The position numbers were made by a program, and so were the translations under genes. A stretch of 64,000 nt of DNA from Nitzschia sp. pyKryTriq1 (lineage: Eukaryota > Bacillariophyta > Bacillariophyceae > Bacillariales > Bacillariaceae): the NCBI GenBank assembly GCA_956465555.1, contig OY101122.1:1809001-1873000 (forward strand), in the 5' to 3' direction. Positions within the stretch are counted from its first letter, which is position 1. Each line of letters opens with the position of its first letter. Below are positions 53,776-63,711 of the stretch, piece by piece. The notes under the pieces were generated by a model. It did not search any database and had not been told where the DNA came from. It worked only from the letters and a program-made list of their open reading frames with translations.

Positions 53776-55239
53776 ATGGTCCAGCAGTCAACAACAGGAG
53801 GCCGAGCTGCTGTCCCCCCTACACGTATCATTAGACGACGGTACCTCCTGATCGTGTTGTTCTTCGGGCTTTACGGCACTCAACTGATTCACTTCTTGCA
53901 ACTGCTGGTGCGTTCTGACAGTGCGTATGGCGATGATTCCACCAAACAATATTCTGAGAGGGAGATTTTTCTACCGGCGGTCGGGGGATTGGCTGCCTCG
54001 TCTAATGCTGCTAGTTCTAGTAATGCCGCCAATGTTGTTGTTGTTGTTCGTCCCTCTACGAACAATCGTCATACAACCAACCCACAAGTGACTACAATCA
54101 TTAGTAAGGGCGACAGCAGCAGCGTCCTCCAGATGAAGACGAACAATAATAAGGTTGTCCAAAAAGAACTACCAGCACTACTGCTTCAGGTTCCCTATTA
54201 CTTGTACGATGAAAGAGATGCACCACTCAACTGGGAGAACTTTACGTTTCAGGGGAAGTTCCAATATGGGTCGGGGGATTATGTTAATGATTTCAAGCAT
54301 TCGGACGATGTCTGGCTATATCGAGCTTCGCTTCTGCATCCGATGCGCACCAAGGATCCGTCCAAGGCAAAGCTCTTCTTTCTGCCTCTCATGCTAAACG
54401 CAGTCGCATCGCAAGATCTATGTGTGGACATAAACGCGACATGGAAAGAATGTTTTCTGGGAGGAGACTATTTTGGTAAAGAGAGAATGGACAAGGCCTA
54501 TAAATTTGCTACTAAGCATTTGGGCAGGTCGAAATACTTTCAACGTTCCAAAGGAAAGGACCATGTCGTCGTTCACAGTCACTGGGCCATGCCAAGCCAC
54601 ACCACTCGCAAACATGCACTAAATCTTTTCAAGTGCAACTTTATCAACTTTGAAAACTATGGACCAGTCCCCAGAAGCAATCGTGTGACGATACCTTCTT
54701 GGTATGTGGGAAAGCCCTGCCATTCGTCTCGAGACGATGCCGGTGAAAGAACGCACGACTTTGCCATGATTGCAGGAATTATGCCCGAAGACCCAAGACG
54801 CGCCACGCGTGGCGATATTTGTCGATGGCTACAAAGTGGCAACTATTCTGTCTCCCATTGCGGTTGGGGGGAGCAATGTCCCGCCCTAGCACAAGCGAAA
54901 TATGGATTTCATGCACGTGGTGATACGTGGGGCTCCAACCGTGTAATGGATTTGTTCTTGTCGCGAACCATTCCTCTCTTTACGAACCCAATCCAGTATG
55001 ATATTTTGCCATCCTTCTTCGTACCATTGAAAAATCTAACATATTTGGTCGATGTATCGAGCGAAGAATCGTTTCACAACTCCTTGGAGAAAATCTTGTC
55101 TCGCCCTGCATCTGAATACCTCGAGAAAAGGCGCCTCATTGAAGACTACATTCATATCTTTGATCATCGACAAATCTATCAATTCGATGCATACATGGCA
55201 GAATTTGCTGAACGGCTTTCTTTGCTGGGTTTACTCTAG
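53776..55239 (+). CDS. Exostosin-family (GT47) glycosyltransferase
   Basis: 487 residues from the ATG at 53776. A basic tail (RIIRRR) and one hydrophobic segment (about 22-43, LLIVLFFGLYGTQLIHFL) make a type II Golgi anchor. A variable stem follows, then the exostosin-like domain (about 135-485): VPYYLYDERDAPLNW, SLLHPMRTKDPSKAKLFFLPLML, HVVVHSHWAMPSHTTRKHA, and near the end the donor-binding region FHARGDTWGSNRVMDLFLSRTIPLF, resembling the conserved G(D/E)..S.R..D....G.IPV of exostosins. GT47 enzymes build cell-wall or matrix polysaccharides, with sugar and linkage differing by clade. Here they would serve extracellular polysaccharide synthesis; substrate not predictable. Confidence 0.8.
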   Translation: MVQQSTTGGRAAVPPTRIIRRRYLLIVLFFGLYGTQLIHFLQLLVRSDSAYGDDSTKQYSEREIFLPAVGGLAASSNAASSSNAANVVVVVRPSTNNRHTTNPQVTTIISKGDSSSVLQMKTNNNKVVQKELPALLLQVPYYLYDERDAPLNWENFTFQGKFQYGSGDYVNDFKHSDDVWLYRASLLHPMRTKDPSKAKLFFLPLMLNAVASQDLCVDINATWKECFLGGDYFGKERMDKAYKFATKHLGRSKYFQRSKGKDHVVVHSHWAMPSHTTRKHALNLFKCNFINFENYGPVPRSNRVTIPSWYVGKPCHSSRDDAGERTHDFAMIAGIMPEDPRRATRGDICRWLQSGNYSVSHCGWGEQCPALAQAKYGFHARGDTWGSNRVMDLFLSRTIPLFTNPIQYDILPSFFVPLKNLTYLVDVSSEESFHNSLEKILSRPASEYLEKRRLIEDYIHIFDHRQIYQFDAYMAEFAERLSLLGLL

Positions 55240-55448
55240 CTAGTAGCTCGACCAGGAGCCGGGTGTAGATTATTATCGTAGCGTTCATCGGATTAGACTA
55301 CTCTACCGCACTAGGTGTACCCATCGAAAGGAATCATCGCCTGCGACGAATTGCAGACAAGATGAAAAGATCCCGCTACGAAAGGAAGTATATAACCCGA
55401 ATAACTGCTAGTACTGCGCTGACATTCCAAGTACGTACACGTACCGCA

Positions 55449-56653
55449 CTATCTCTCGTCCTCGTCCTGCTGGACTAGTTGCGTTTGGACGTCGTAGAAA
55501 ATGACCAGTGCCCACCTTGTCCCCTTGGATATCGGATCGGCCTGATGCCACACCGCACTGGTAGATAGAAGTAAGGCATACAATGTTAGAGAAGAAATGG
55601 TAAAAAAAGCAAGCAGTATGAGCTTTTTCGAAAGCGAGAGTACTGGACTACTCCCGAGGACACTTATACAGTAGACTGCAATAGTACTAATAGTGGCACG
55701 TACCGGTCGATAAAGGCCAAGTCTCCAGCTCGCGTCTCGTAGTGAATTTCGTTGGGTCGTTTTGTTTCTGCATTTTTACCGTCCCAAAAGGTGAGACCTC
55801 CACCGTGCCCGATAAAGGAATTCTCTTCTTCGGAAGCCGACCAACGATCAATGGGTAATGCTACTACCACCGATCCATCGACTTTGCCGGCTCCATCGAC
55901 GTGCTAGAGCGTACATGTAGTAAAGAAAATTGTACAAAAGAGCCGAAAACACCATTGAGACACAATCATGGACGCAATATTCCACTCTTCTAGAGTAGCG
56001 CCCCCATCCAACAAAAACGTCTCTCTTACCTTCAGCAATGCCTGTTCTCCTGGCGCCGGGGTGTACCGAGTCACAAAGGTCATGAGACGCTTGCAAGTTC
56101 GTTCCACTTTTCCTTGCCGTCGCTGTGCTTCTGCTAATACTGTTGCTGTTGCTGCGTTGTTACAAGCATGTTGTTGTCGGTACCATTCTAGAAATAAACC
56201 ATCGCACTCGTTCAAAAGAGGCTGAAAGAGATCTAGCAGCTGTAGATTCGGATTGGTGCAGGGAATTCCTCCCTCCATAACCTCCAAGTAGCAGGAAATC
56301 TTCCACTCTTTGACTTTTGCAACGCCCCCATTGTAGTGCACGGTTTGAGGATCAAAGTGTTCCAGTAATTTTGGAAATAACGACTCCAAATACGCGGGAT
56401 TGATTCCCTGAGGAATGACCAAATGTCGCAATTTACTCAGCTTCTTTCGCAGCACTTGTCTGGTGATTTCTTGGCGGACATTCTCGCGGACAATCATCAT
56501 CATCGGCGCCGTGACGGAAGACGAGGAATCATCGTCGTCATCATCGCTCGTTTGTTGCTGACTTTGTTGTTGTTGTTGTTGTTGTTGTTTATCTGAAGTC
56601 AATTCCTCCTCCTTTTGATCTGAAACGACGGTAGTGGGAGAAGACGACTTCAT
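55449..56653 (-). CDS. 2-oxoglutarate/Fe(II)-dependent oxygenase-like protein, three exons
   Basis: Exons 56653-56030, 55903-55704 and 55557-55449 give 310 residues; introns 126 and 146 bp, with GTAAGA and GTACGT donors and TAG and CAG acceptors, frame kept across both. The iron ligands appear only after splicing: HVDGAG (His209, Asp211) starts exon 2 and VWHQADP (His279) lies in exon 3, with Arg289 of GTRW in the position that binds 2-oxoglutarate. The order HxD, distal His, then Arg matches the prolyl-4-hydroxylase-like fold. Exon 1 begins with low-complexity Gln and Asp runs and then a helical region (LSKLRHLVIPQGINPAYLE). No targeting signal evident. The substrate is unknown. A TACCGGT word overlaps the exon 2 donor. 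Confidence 0.75.
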
Positions 56654-57155
56654 GGTGGTGGTCGACGAGATAATTGTATTACTGTACTAGACTACAAGTA
56701 CTGTATTGTGTCGCTTCCAACTTTTGACATTGAAAATGCATTGTTGTCGCGTTTTTTGCAACACAGAAAACTCACCACACAAAGAGTTCGGATTTCGGAT
56801 TTATTCGAATGCAACACGGGCCCGGGCGGGGCCAGACGTATTCCACGTGGATGCTTCTCACGACGTGTTGAAGCTTGATCCGCTGGTCGATTCATTCGAG
56901 TCGATTGGGTCACAAGGCACAGGTGCTCACACAAAGATCGCATTGTGACGAAAACGACGCGCACTAAACTCGCTGACGCTCCTTTTCTGTTTTGGCACCC
57001 ACACCGCCGTCCGCCGCGTTATTCGCCTTCTTTTGCTTTTTTGTTTGCTTGCGGTGCTCATGTTTCATGACCACTACTTGTGGTGACTACTACTACTAGT
57101 AGTAGAGTTGGTCGATTGGCGGTTGTCACCATTGTTGTTGTTTCTCCTTTCGACA
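56654..57155. other. Divergent intergenic region
   Basis: About 500 bp between the oxygenase and TMEM65-GAF starts. CTACTACTAGTAGTAG-type inverted repeat at about 57087-57106. No gene seen. Confidence 0.45.
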
Positions 57156-58754
57156 ATGTTGAAAACGAGGAGCCTATTTGAGAGTTACGCGGGCTGCTCG
57201 CCATCGCTACGTGTATTGCGGCGGAGATTAGCCAACAACCCTTTCTATTTCACGAAGCGTAATACTAGAGCGTTTTCTTTTCAAAAACAACAGCAACAGC
57301 AGCAACAACAACAATCTCTGGCGACATCTACCAGACGCCATGGCAAGATCCGCTGGAACAGCAACTCTACGGCTCCACCCGGAGCACCAGCAGCCGCTGC
57401 TGCCAACGAAAAAATTCCCGAACCTTCGTTTCGAGACCTGAAACAGATTGTCTTCAATCAAAGCATCCCGTTCATTGGATTTGGATTCCTCGATAACGCT
57501 ATTTTGATCATTGCAGGAGACGCGATTGATAACTCATTGGGTGTTTATTTGGGAATCAGTACTCTTTGTGCCGCTGCCATTGGCAACATTATTAGCGATC
57601 TAGCGGGACTTGGACTGGGCACTGTGATTGAAGACTTTTGCGCCAATGTGCTGAAACTGCCAGTGCCCAATATTTCTGCGGCACAACGGACACTTCGAAG
57701 CGTTCGAATGTCGTCGAATTTAGGTATGGCGATCGGCATGACTATTGGTTGTGTCATTGGCATGTTTCCCCTATTTTTCATTGACAGCCACAAAGCGGAG
57801 CACTTGAAGCAAAAGTCTCATCTGGAAGCCCTCTTTCAAGATGTGGTGACAGAAGCAAAGACATTGATCGGAGCAGAATCTACCTGCTTGTATTTGCGAG
57901 TTCATGTTGAAGACGATGATAATAATATTACGGCGAATAAAGGGGGCGAGATTATTCAGAGCGCTGAGGATGATAAAAAGTCTTCCAATAATAACTGGCT
58001 GGGAATCAACTGGGGGAAAAGCGGAAACTTTCTTTTTTCGTCTTCTTCCCAGCAAAGGTATCAACCTACCGTTGACGGTGATCATTTATATGCTATGTAT
58101 TTGGATGGCAACAACAACTCCGTTGCATCGGCGTCGTCGATCGCTGCTCCCAAGGAAGATTATTCTTCAAAGAATGGTGCAACTGATAAAAAAGAAGGAG
58201 CAGCTCCTGGCGTCTCTAGGTTTTTACCCATCGGCAAAGGTATTGTGAGTCGTGCGGTTTTGACGGGAGAAGCATGGAATATCCCAGATGTGCGAAAAGA
58301 GCCCGATGTCTTGCTGGATGATCTCTACGAAGAGGACGGTAGTGTACCGGAACACTTGAAAAATATGGTCGTCGTTCCGGTCCTAGATGGACAAGGTCGG
58401 ACCATTGCCGTCATTCGGGCGTTGAACAAAATTCCGGATGCCAACCGCCAAAGCGGTGGCAAGCCGGCCGAGCCTGGTACCATAGCGGCCGCCAGGGGGA
58501 TGCTGGTGCGAGCAGCTACTAGGAGGATAGTGATCCCCCCTCCTGAAGGATTTACCGATGCCGATGTTCAAATTCTAAAGAGTTTGGCCAGTCATGTCTC
58601 CGTGAGTCTCCAAAGACTATTCCGAGATGAGGAGCACGAAGAAATGCGACTGCGAGATACAATCCGTATTCTGAAAGAGCACGGACTGGAAGGTATCGCA
58701 GATGAATCGGCAGGGAAGACGTTCGAAAGGCGGCCTAGCCTCTTCCCACGGTAG
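57156..58754 (+). CDS. TMEM65-family membrane protein fused to a GAF domain
   Basis: 532 residues. The ATG at 57156 opens an Arg-rich, acid-free presequence (MLKTRSLFESYAGCSPSLRVLRRRL) typical of mitochondria. Residues about 90-225 match TMEM65: IPFIGFGFLDNAILIIAGD, LGVYLGISTLCAAAIGNIISDLAGLGLG and IGMTIGCVIGMFPLFF, three hydrophobic segments. In animals TMEM65 is a mitochondrial inner-membrane protein linked to sodium/calcium exchange. The remaining 300 residues are a GAF domain: LFQDVVTEAKTLIGAESTCLY at the start, PIGKGIVSRAVLTGEAWNIPDV and NMVVVPVLD in the core, and the closing helix DVQILKSLASHVSVSLQR, interrupted by low-complexity loops. GAF domains bind small ligands such as cyclic nucleotides, so the fusion suggests ligand control of the membrane part. 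Confidence 0.82.
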   Translation: MLKTRSLFESYAGCSPSLRVLRRRLANNPFYFTKRNTRAFSFQKQQQQQQQQQSLATSTRRHGKIRWNSNSTAPPGAPAAAAANEKIPEPSFRDLKQIVFNQSIPFIGFGFLDNAILIIAGDAIDNSLGVYLGISTLCAAAIGNIISDLAGLGLGTVIEDFCANVLKLPVPNISAAQRTLRSVRMSSNLGMAIGMTIGCVIGMFPLFFIDSHKAEHLKQKSHLEALFQDVVTEAKTLIGAESTCLYLRVHVEDDDNNITANKGGEIIQSAEDDKKSSNNNWLGINWGKSGNFLFSSSSQQRYQPTVDGDHLYAMYLDGNNNSVASASSIAAPKEDYSSKNGATDKKEGAAPGVSRFLPIGKGIVSRAVLTGEAWNIPDVRKEPDVLLDDLYEEDGSVPEHLKNMVVVPVLDGQGRTIAVIRALNKIPDANRQSGGKPAEPGTIAAARGMLVRAATRRIVIPPPEGFTDADVQILKSLASHVSVSLQRLFRDEEHEEMRLRDTIRILKEHGLEGIADESAGKTFERRPSLFPR

Positions 58755-58923
58755 TGATATACCGGTACAAATACTTGTATAGTACATTGATCGACAATAG
58801 ATGGTAAGATTATTTGATGCTTGATCTCCAATTACGAGAACGCCATGTACTCGCACATAGTATTATGAAAGCAAAGTCTATCAACACGAGGTGAATGACT
58901 TTACTCTATTCCGCAAAACGGAA

Positions 58924-60656
58924 TCAAAAACTGGAAGCAATCTTCTCGTACTTCGTATCTCTTCCTGCAGAGATACTGGTAATCGCGGCGTTCTTGTTAT
59001 TCGCGTGTACCTGCTCGAACGATAATGCGTTGCCCTCGACAGTCGTTTTCCATACTTTGCCTCCATCAATATCCACACGACTTTTCAGGACGAACGATTC
59101 GCCAGTTTCATCCGTGACAGCCACCATGACTTGACCGTCCTCGGCAGCGATCGGTTCTTCACTCATGAGATTGTACAGAATGCATCCTTTTCCAGCAGTA
59201 ATCTTGGGGGCGACGCAATTCACAATAATCGCGCCATCCGCTGTAATTTCCTTAGTCGTGACTTGACATACCAACGAGTCCTTGAGGGAACCCTTTTCAA
59301 GTTTGCTGGCAAACGCATATGAGTGCGCCATTGCCAAATCTCCACCCGCCGTAACGGGTCCATGTTCCAGACTCAAAAACTTGCGCAACAATGTCGATTC
59401 CGGATTGGCGTCATCGAGCAACAGCAAAGTATTCTTGGAATACAATTGGAGCTGCCCATAATCCCACCAGCAGGCATCCTTTCCAACATTGACGGCACCA
59501 AACAATCCCATACCAGCCCGATCAAACTTTTCATTAAACGCCTTCATACGATTGTAATGAGCCAGAGATTCAGAGTTTTCGATTCCTTTTTGATTCATCA
59601 AGTAGAGATAGTCATCGGGACTCAGCGTCAAGGGCATCCAAAAGTGCGGATCTGTATCGAGTTTCGCTGTCTTTTCAGCCAGTTCCGAGCTGTATTCTTC
59701 AACGAGTGCTTTGAGAATGGCAGCACTGACGGAGAAACTTCCCAAGGATGGTCCAACTTGTCCAATGGTCCCAAGTTGCCCCAACATTTTGGTGGCTGTG
59801 GCATGATCGACCTTTTCGACCTGTGCAGCCTCGGGCACGGCCCCATCCTCGCCTTTCAGGACGGCAATGACACCATATTTATCTAGTCCCTGAGCCGTCC
59901 ACTCTTCTGCGGTCGGTGCCGAGTCTCCAAGCAACGTACACATGATGTCGATGTGATGGGTGGGCTTGTATTCAAATGCCACACTGGGCAAAAATACTTG
60001 ATCGCCCCAAAAGACACTCAATCTACTCTTGCGAGAGGGAGCGTAAATCCCTGTTTGTTGGACGACAGCCTCCAAGACAGTCAAGGCCTTTCCAGTTGTT
60101 TGGCGCAGAAATGGAAGTTTCTACAAGTAATTCGAATATTATGTAGGGGATCCAAGTTTGGAAAGGGCGAGCAACAATGAAAAGGTGAGGTGAGAGGGCT
60201 GCTGCTCTGGTCTGAAGGATCAAATCAAAAATCAATCATCAATCACCACAGAAACCACCATTTACGTACCACTCCAGGCTTGTTGTTGTTTTCCGACGCG
60301 GGTAGAGGTGCCATCCGAGTTCCCTTTCCCGCCGTGTGGTACAAGGCCGCGCTGATCTTTCCTTCTCCCAGCAAAGCCTCGAGGTCTACTTCAAATTTGA
60401 TCTTGGCGTAGTCGCAGGCCTTCTTCCAGGCATACAGAGTTCCGAGCCCGTTACCGGCACCACTTCCACCCCAGTCTTCCGAGACTGCCAGCACCATGGG
60501 AAACTGTTGATCCGCCGATGCCAGGTTCAGCTTGGACATCCAAAACTCGGCTTGGTGGTCGTCGGTGGTGCAAATGATGGTCACATCAAACCTATTTTCG
60601 GGCAGTGTCATGGCCGTCACGGCGGCGTCGAAGCGAGTATCTTTATCGTCTGCCAT
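58924..60656 (-). CDS. Sugar-nucleotidyltransferase-like protein
   Basis: Two exons, 60656-60270 and 60120-58924, give 527 residues; the 149-bp intron (GGAGTG|GTACGT, TTGTAG|AAA, phase 0) joins NNNKPGV to KLPFLRQTTG. The motif HTAGKGTRMAPLPASENNNK at 107-126, continued across the junction as PGVKLP, has the form of the nucleotide-binding loop (G.GTR......KP) of sugar-1-phosphate nucleotidyltransferases. SVFWGDQVFLP at about 160 resembles the strand holding the metal-binding Asp. The C-terminal quarter (GAIIVNCVAPKITAGKGCILYN) looks like left-handed beta-helix or a similar beta-rich domain. No signal peptide, so probably cytosolic. It is not a standard UGP or UAP, and the exact substrate is unknown. 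Start ATG chosen at 60656 (MADDKDTRF); the frame is open upstream but without good content. Confidence 0.6.
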
Positions 60657-61521
60657 GATGGATGCTAGATGAAAAGCAATAAAATTGGATGGGGTTGTGG
60701 CAACAGAGGCGAAGAAAAGGAAACAACGGGAATGTGTTTCTCGCACTGGTTTTAGTGTCTGTTGATCCAGGAGTGCTCCTGCGTTGCTCGTTGATCGATC
60801 ATTTTGTGTGATGGAGGAGCATCAGAGCATAGAGAGGATCCAAAACGCGTGACGCTTGAGAATACAGTAGGTGAATCTGAAGAATCTGGCCAATGAAATC
60901 GAGGAGAGCGAGCACGCCGCCCGCCGCCGCCGGCCGCCAATGATCGACCCCTCCGACTGTTTCTTGAGTAAACCCAAAGAACAGACCATGGATGCTGGGA
61001 AAGGGGGATGAAGATGAGACGACAAGCAGGTGCCGGTCTCCCAAAAAAGACGCGATTCAAAAGCGCGCAGTTCCCACCGTCACTCACAAAAGATTTATGC
61101 CCTTTTGGCGGAGCACCGCATCACGACTTCTTGCGCGAGCCGATCCTATCCAACGCACAACACACATCATGTTCTGCTCCTTTCAGATTTTGATTTGGAG
61201 GTTCTCTGCTGTGTTGGATGGCCAAAAATATTTACTATTGTTCTAAGTCCTCAACGAAACACATTTGAAACATTATGCAAATGTTTACCGGAAGAATGTT
61301 CCCCGTCATGTGGGATTGCATCTTTGTTTATCGCGAACAAGACTCCGATCCCCCGAAGGCTGGTGTGTTCTGACAAATCGCACCAGAATCGAACCCAACA
61401 AGAAATCAAACGAATGATGTGCGAATTCTTGCGGAAAGTTTCTCATCACAATAATTTGTCCATCTGAATCAAGACACGCAGCGTTCAAAATTCAAACTTT
61501 CTTTGGTTCTACTCGGTTACC
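60657..61521. other. Divergent intergenic region
   Basis: About 865 bp. Overlapping short frames on both strands but nothing domain-like. Probably two promoters. Confidence 0.4.
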
Positions 61522-63475
61522 ATGGGCAACTTCTACACCCCTCTTCTTTCGTTTCTTCTACTCGCAAACTCATGGGAAGCTTCTCACGGCCTACTTCGAG
61601 GAAAGAAGCAACGAAATGACCTCAAATCGAAGGAGCAACTGCGAAAGCTTCAACAAACCATGGATCGATTGGTGGGTGGAAGAGGAGGTTCCGCCTACGG
61701 TACGATGGTCTCGATAACACCATTACTGGCTCATTGCGAAACAACATGTACGACAGACTACAGTTGCAAATCTGGTTTGGTCTGCTTCCCACGTACGCAA
61801 GCGTTCCAAGCGGCACCGGGATGTTCTAGTTCTACTTCTGACAGCTCAACGAATAGCTATTGCGTATATGCAAGCGACCTCTCGAGTCCCACACCGCGGC
61901 CCATCGGCAGCGCGAGTTTTACCGCTGCTCCAGCAACTGCCAAACCGACGACGCCAGCCCCCGTCACTCCGGAACCATCGCCCGCACCCACGCCCAACCC
62001 AACACTGTCACCCATTCCTAATCCGACGAAAGCTCCTACACAAAGCCCAACGCGAGCCCCTACTGCCAAGCCAACGGTATCCCCCACTCCAAGACCGACA
62101 CCGATTCCAACAACTGCTTCGCCGCCCACACCAGGAAATGGTGGACGAGGCAATTTCAACACCATAGTTGCGACTGTTCAGAATCGACTCGCTTCAGTGG
62201 GTGTGGGCAGTAACGAAGTGGATTCAGATGGCACCTACCAATCAAAAGCTGTCCTGCGCATGGCAGAAATCTATGGAATTGAAAGTGCGAGTGATGCCAA
62301 GTTGGTCCAGTTCTATGTTCTCTACTGCATCTTTGAGGCAACGAATGGCGTTTCCAATTGGATCATTGCAAGCGATTCTCGATTTGCTGGTATGACTCAA
62401 CTACCTGGGTGGCTTTCCACAAGGGGTTGGGTCGGCTCCAACAGGACTCTCTCTCGTGCAGATCCTTGCAAGGGGTGGCATGGCATTACGTGCGACTCGC
62501 AAGGCAAAGTCACCGAAATTGAGTTGGCGGAAAACTTGTTGACGGGACACTTTCCTCCGGAAGTTGTTTGGCTGGCTTCGGATGGTTCGTATTCCACTGG
62601 AGCGGGGAACTTGAATGTCATTGACTTATACAAGAATGGCTTTCTGACCAACCAAGAAGGAGATAACTACTGGTGGTGGTCCAGTCTGGGATCCAATTTC
62701 GGTAAGACGATGCCCACGGATGGTGATGCCAGGGCACACAAGAAAAGGTGAGAATGCCTCCGATACTCACATATTCCTTCGATTGTTTCATTCATCCCCC
62801 GTTCCAGAATATCTATTGTTGGGGGAAACAGCCTTTGGTGACAACTTGGGTCGTCTCCCAGTGAACTTGATCGAATTTGACTGCTCGTACTCCTTCTTCA
62901 TCGGTGGCCTAAGCGAAGACACATTTGCTGGCCTGCGAAATCTCAAGTATGCCGTCTTGGATGGAAACTTTTTCGATGTGCCCATTCCTAAAGTTTTGGG
63001 CCAACTCCCCGAGCTCAGGTTTTTGTACGCTGCAGATTCCGCCATCACGGGTGGTCTCTCGTTCATGGCAGAAGGCATGCCCAATATAGTTGAGCTTTGG
63101 ATCGACTTGAATCCGTCTTTTGTCGGTTCAATCCCCACTCAAGTCGGCAGCTTGACGACACTGCAATCTCTTTCCCTCACCGGAAACACACTCACCGGAA
63201 GACTGCCCACCCAGCTAGGAATGTTGACCAATTTGAAACAACTCTGGTTGTACGACAACTCCTTCAGTGGACCCATTCCCTCACAGCTCGGTAACCTTCG
63301 ACGAATGAGTATGCTCCAGTTGGAGGCGAACAATTTCTCGGGAGTCATGCCCGATGAAGTCTGCTCTAACTACGATGGAGGAGTCTTTGAACCATTGGAT
63401 GTGTTGGGCGCGGACTGCTCCAAGGTGGATTGTGATTGTTGTACATGCTGTTCGTACATTCAATGCAACCGTTAG
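61522..63475 (+). CDS. Secreted leucine-rich repeat protein with Pro/Thr stalk
   Basis: Two exons, 61522-62701 and 62808-63475, give 615 residues; the 106-bp intron (TTCG|GTAAGA, TTCCAG|AA, phase 1) joins LGSNF to EYLLLGETAFG. A signal peptide (LLSFLLLANSWEASHG) is followed by a Cys-containing region (about 70-115), then a long Pro/Thr/Ala stalk (about 125-205), probably O-glycosylated. Next comes a plant-type LRR cap (ADPCKGWHGITCD) and LRRs of the L..L.L..N...G.(I/L)P type, for example LSLTGNTLTGRLPTQLG. The protein ends in a Cys cluster (DCDCCTCCSYIQC) with no membrane helix. Probably a cell-surface or wall protein; stalked LRR proteins are common in diatoms and are thought to mediate recognition or adhesion. 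Confidence 0.82.
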
Positions 63476-63711
63476 AGAATTTGAAAGTAATACGTTCCTG
63501 TATGCTATCGCGTTTAGCGAATATGATCTGTATCACATCATCTAGTGAAATATCAATGTAATGTACTATAGCTAAGCTAACAATATTTACGTCGTGATTC
63601 CCGGCACTAGCTGTGTGATACTCGTGATGTTCCATGTACGGAGTAAAAAAGCTCTACAAACAGCGCTCCGCTCAATATTCAATAGTGTACTAGTGCTCGT
63701 AGCCAACGAAC

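Noticed and set aside
61868-62167. Frames on both strands opposite the Pro/Thr stalk of the LRR gene
   Set aside because: Shadows created by the biased composition of the stalk.
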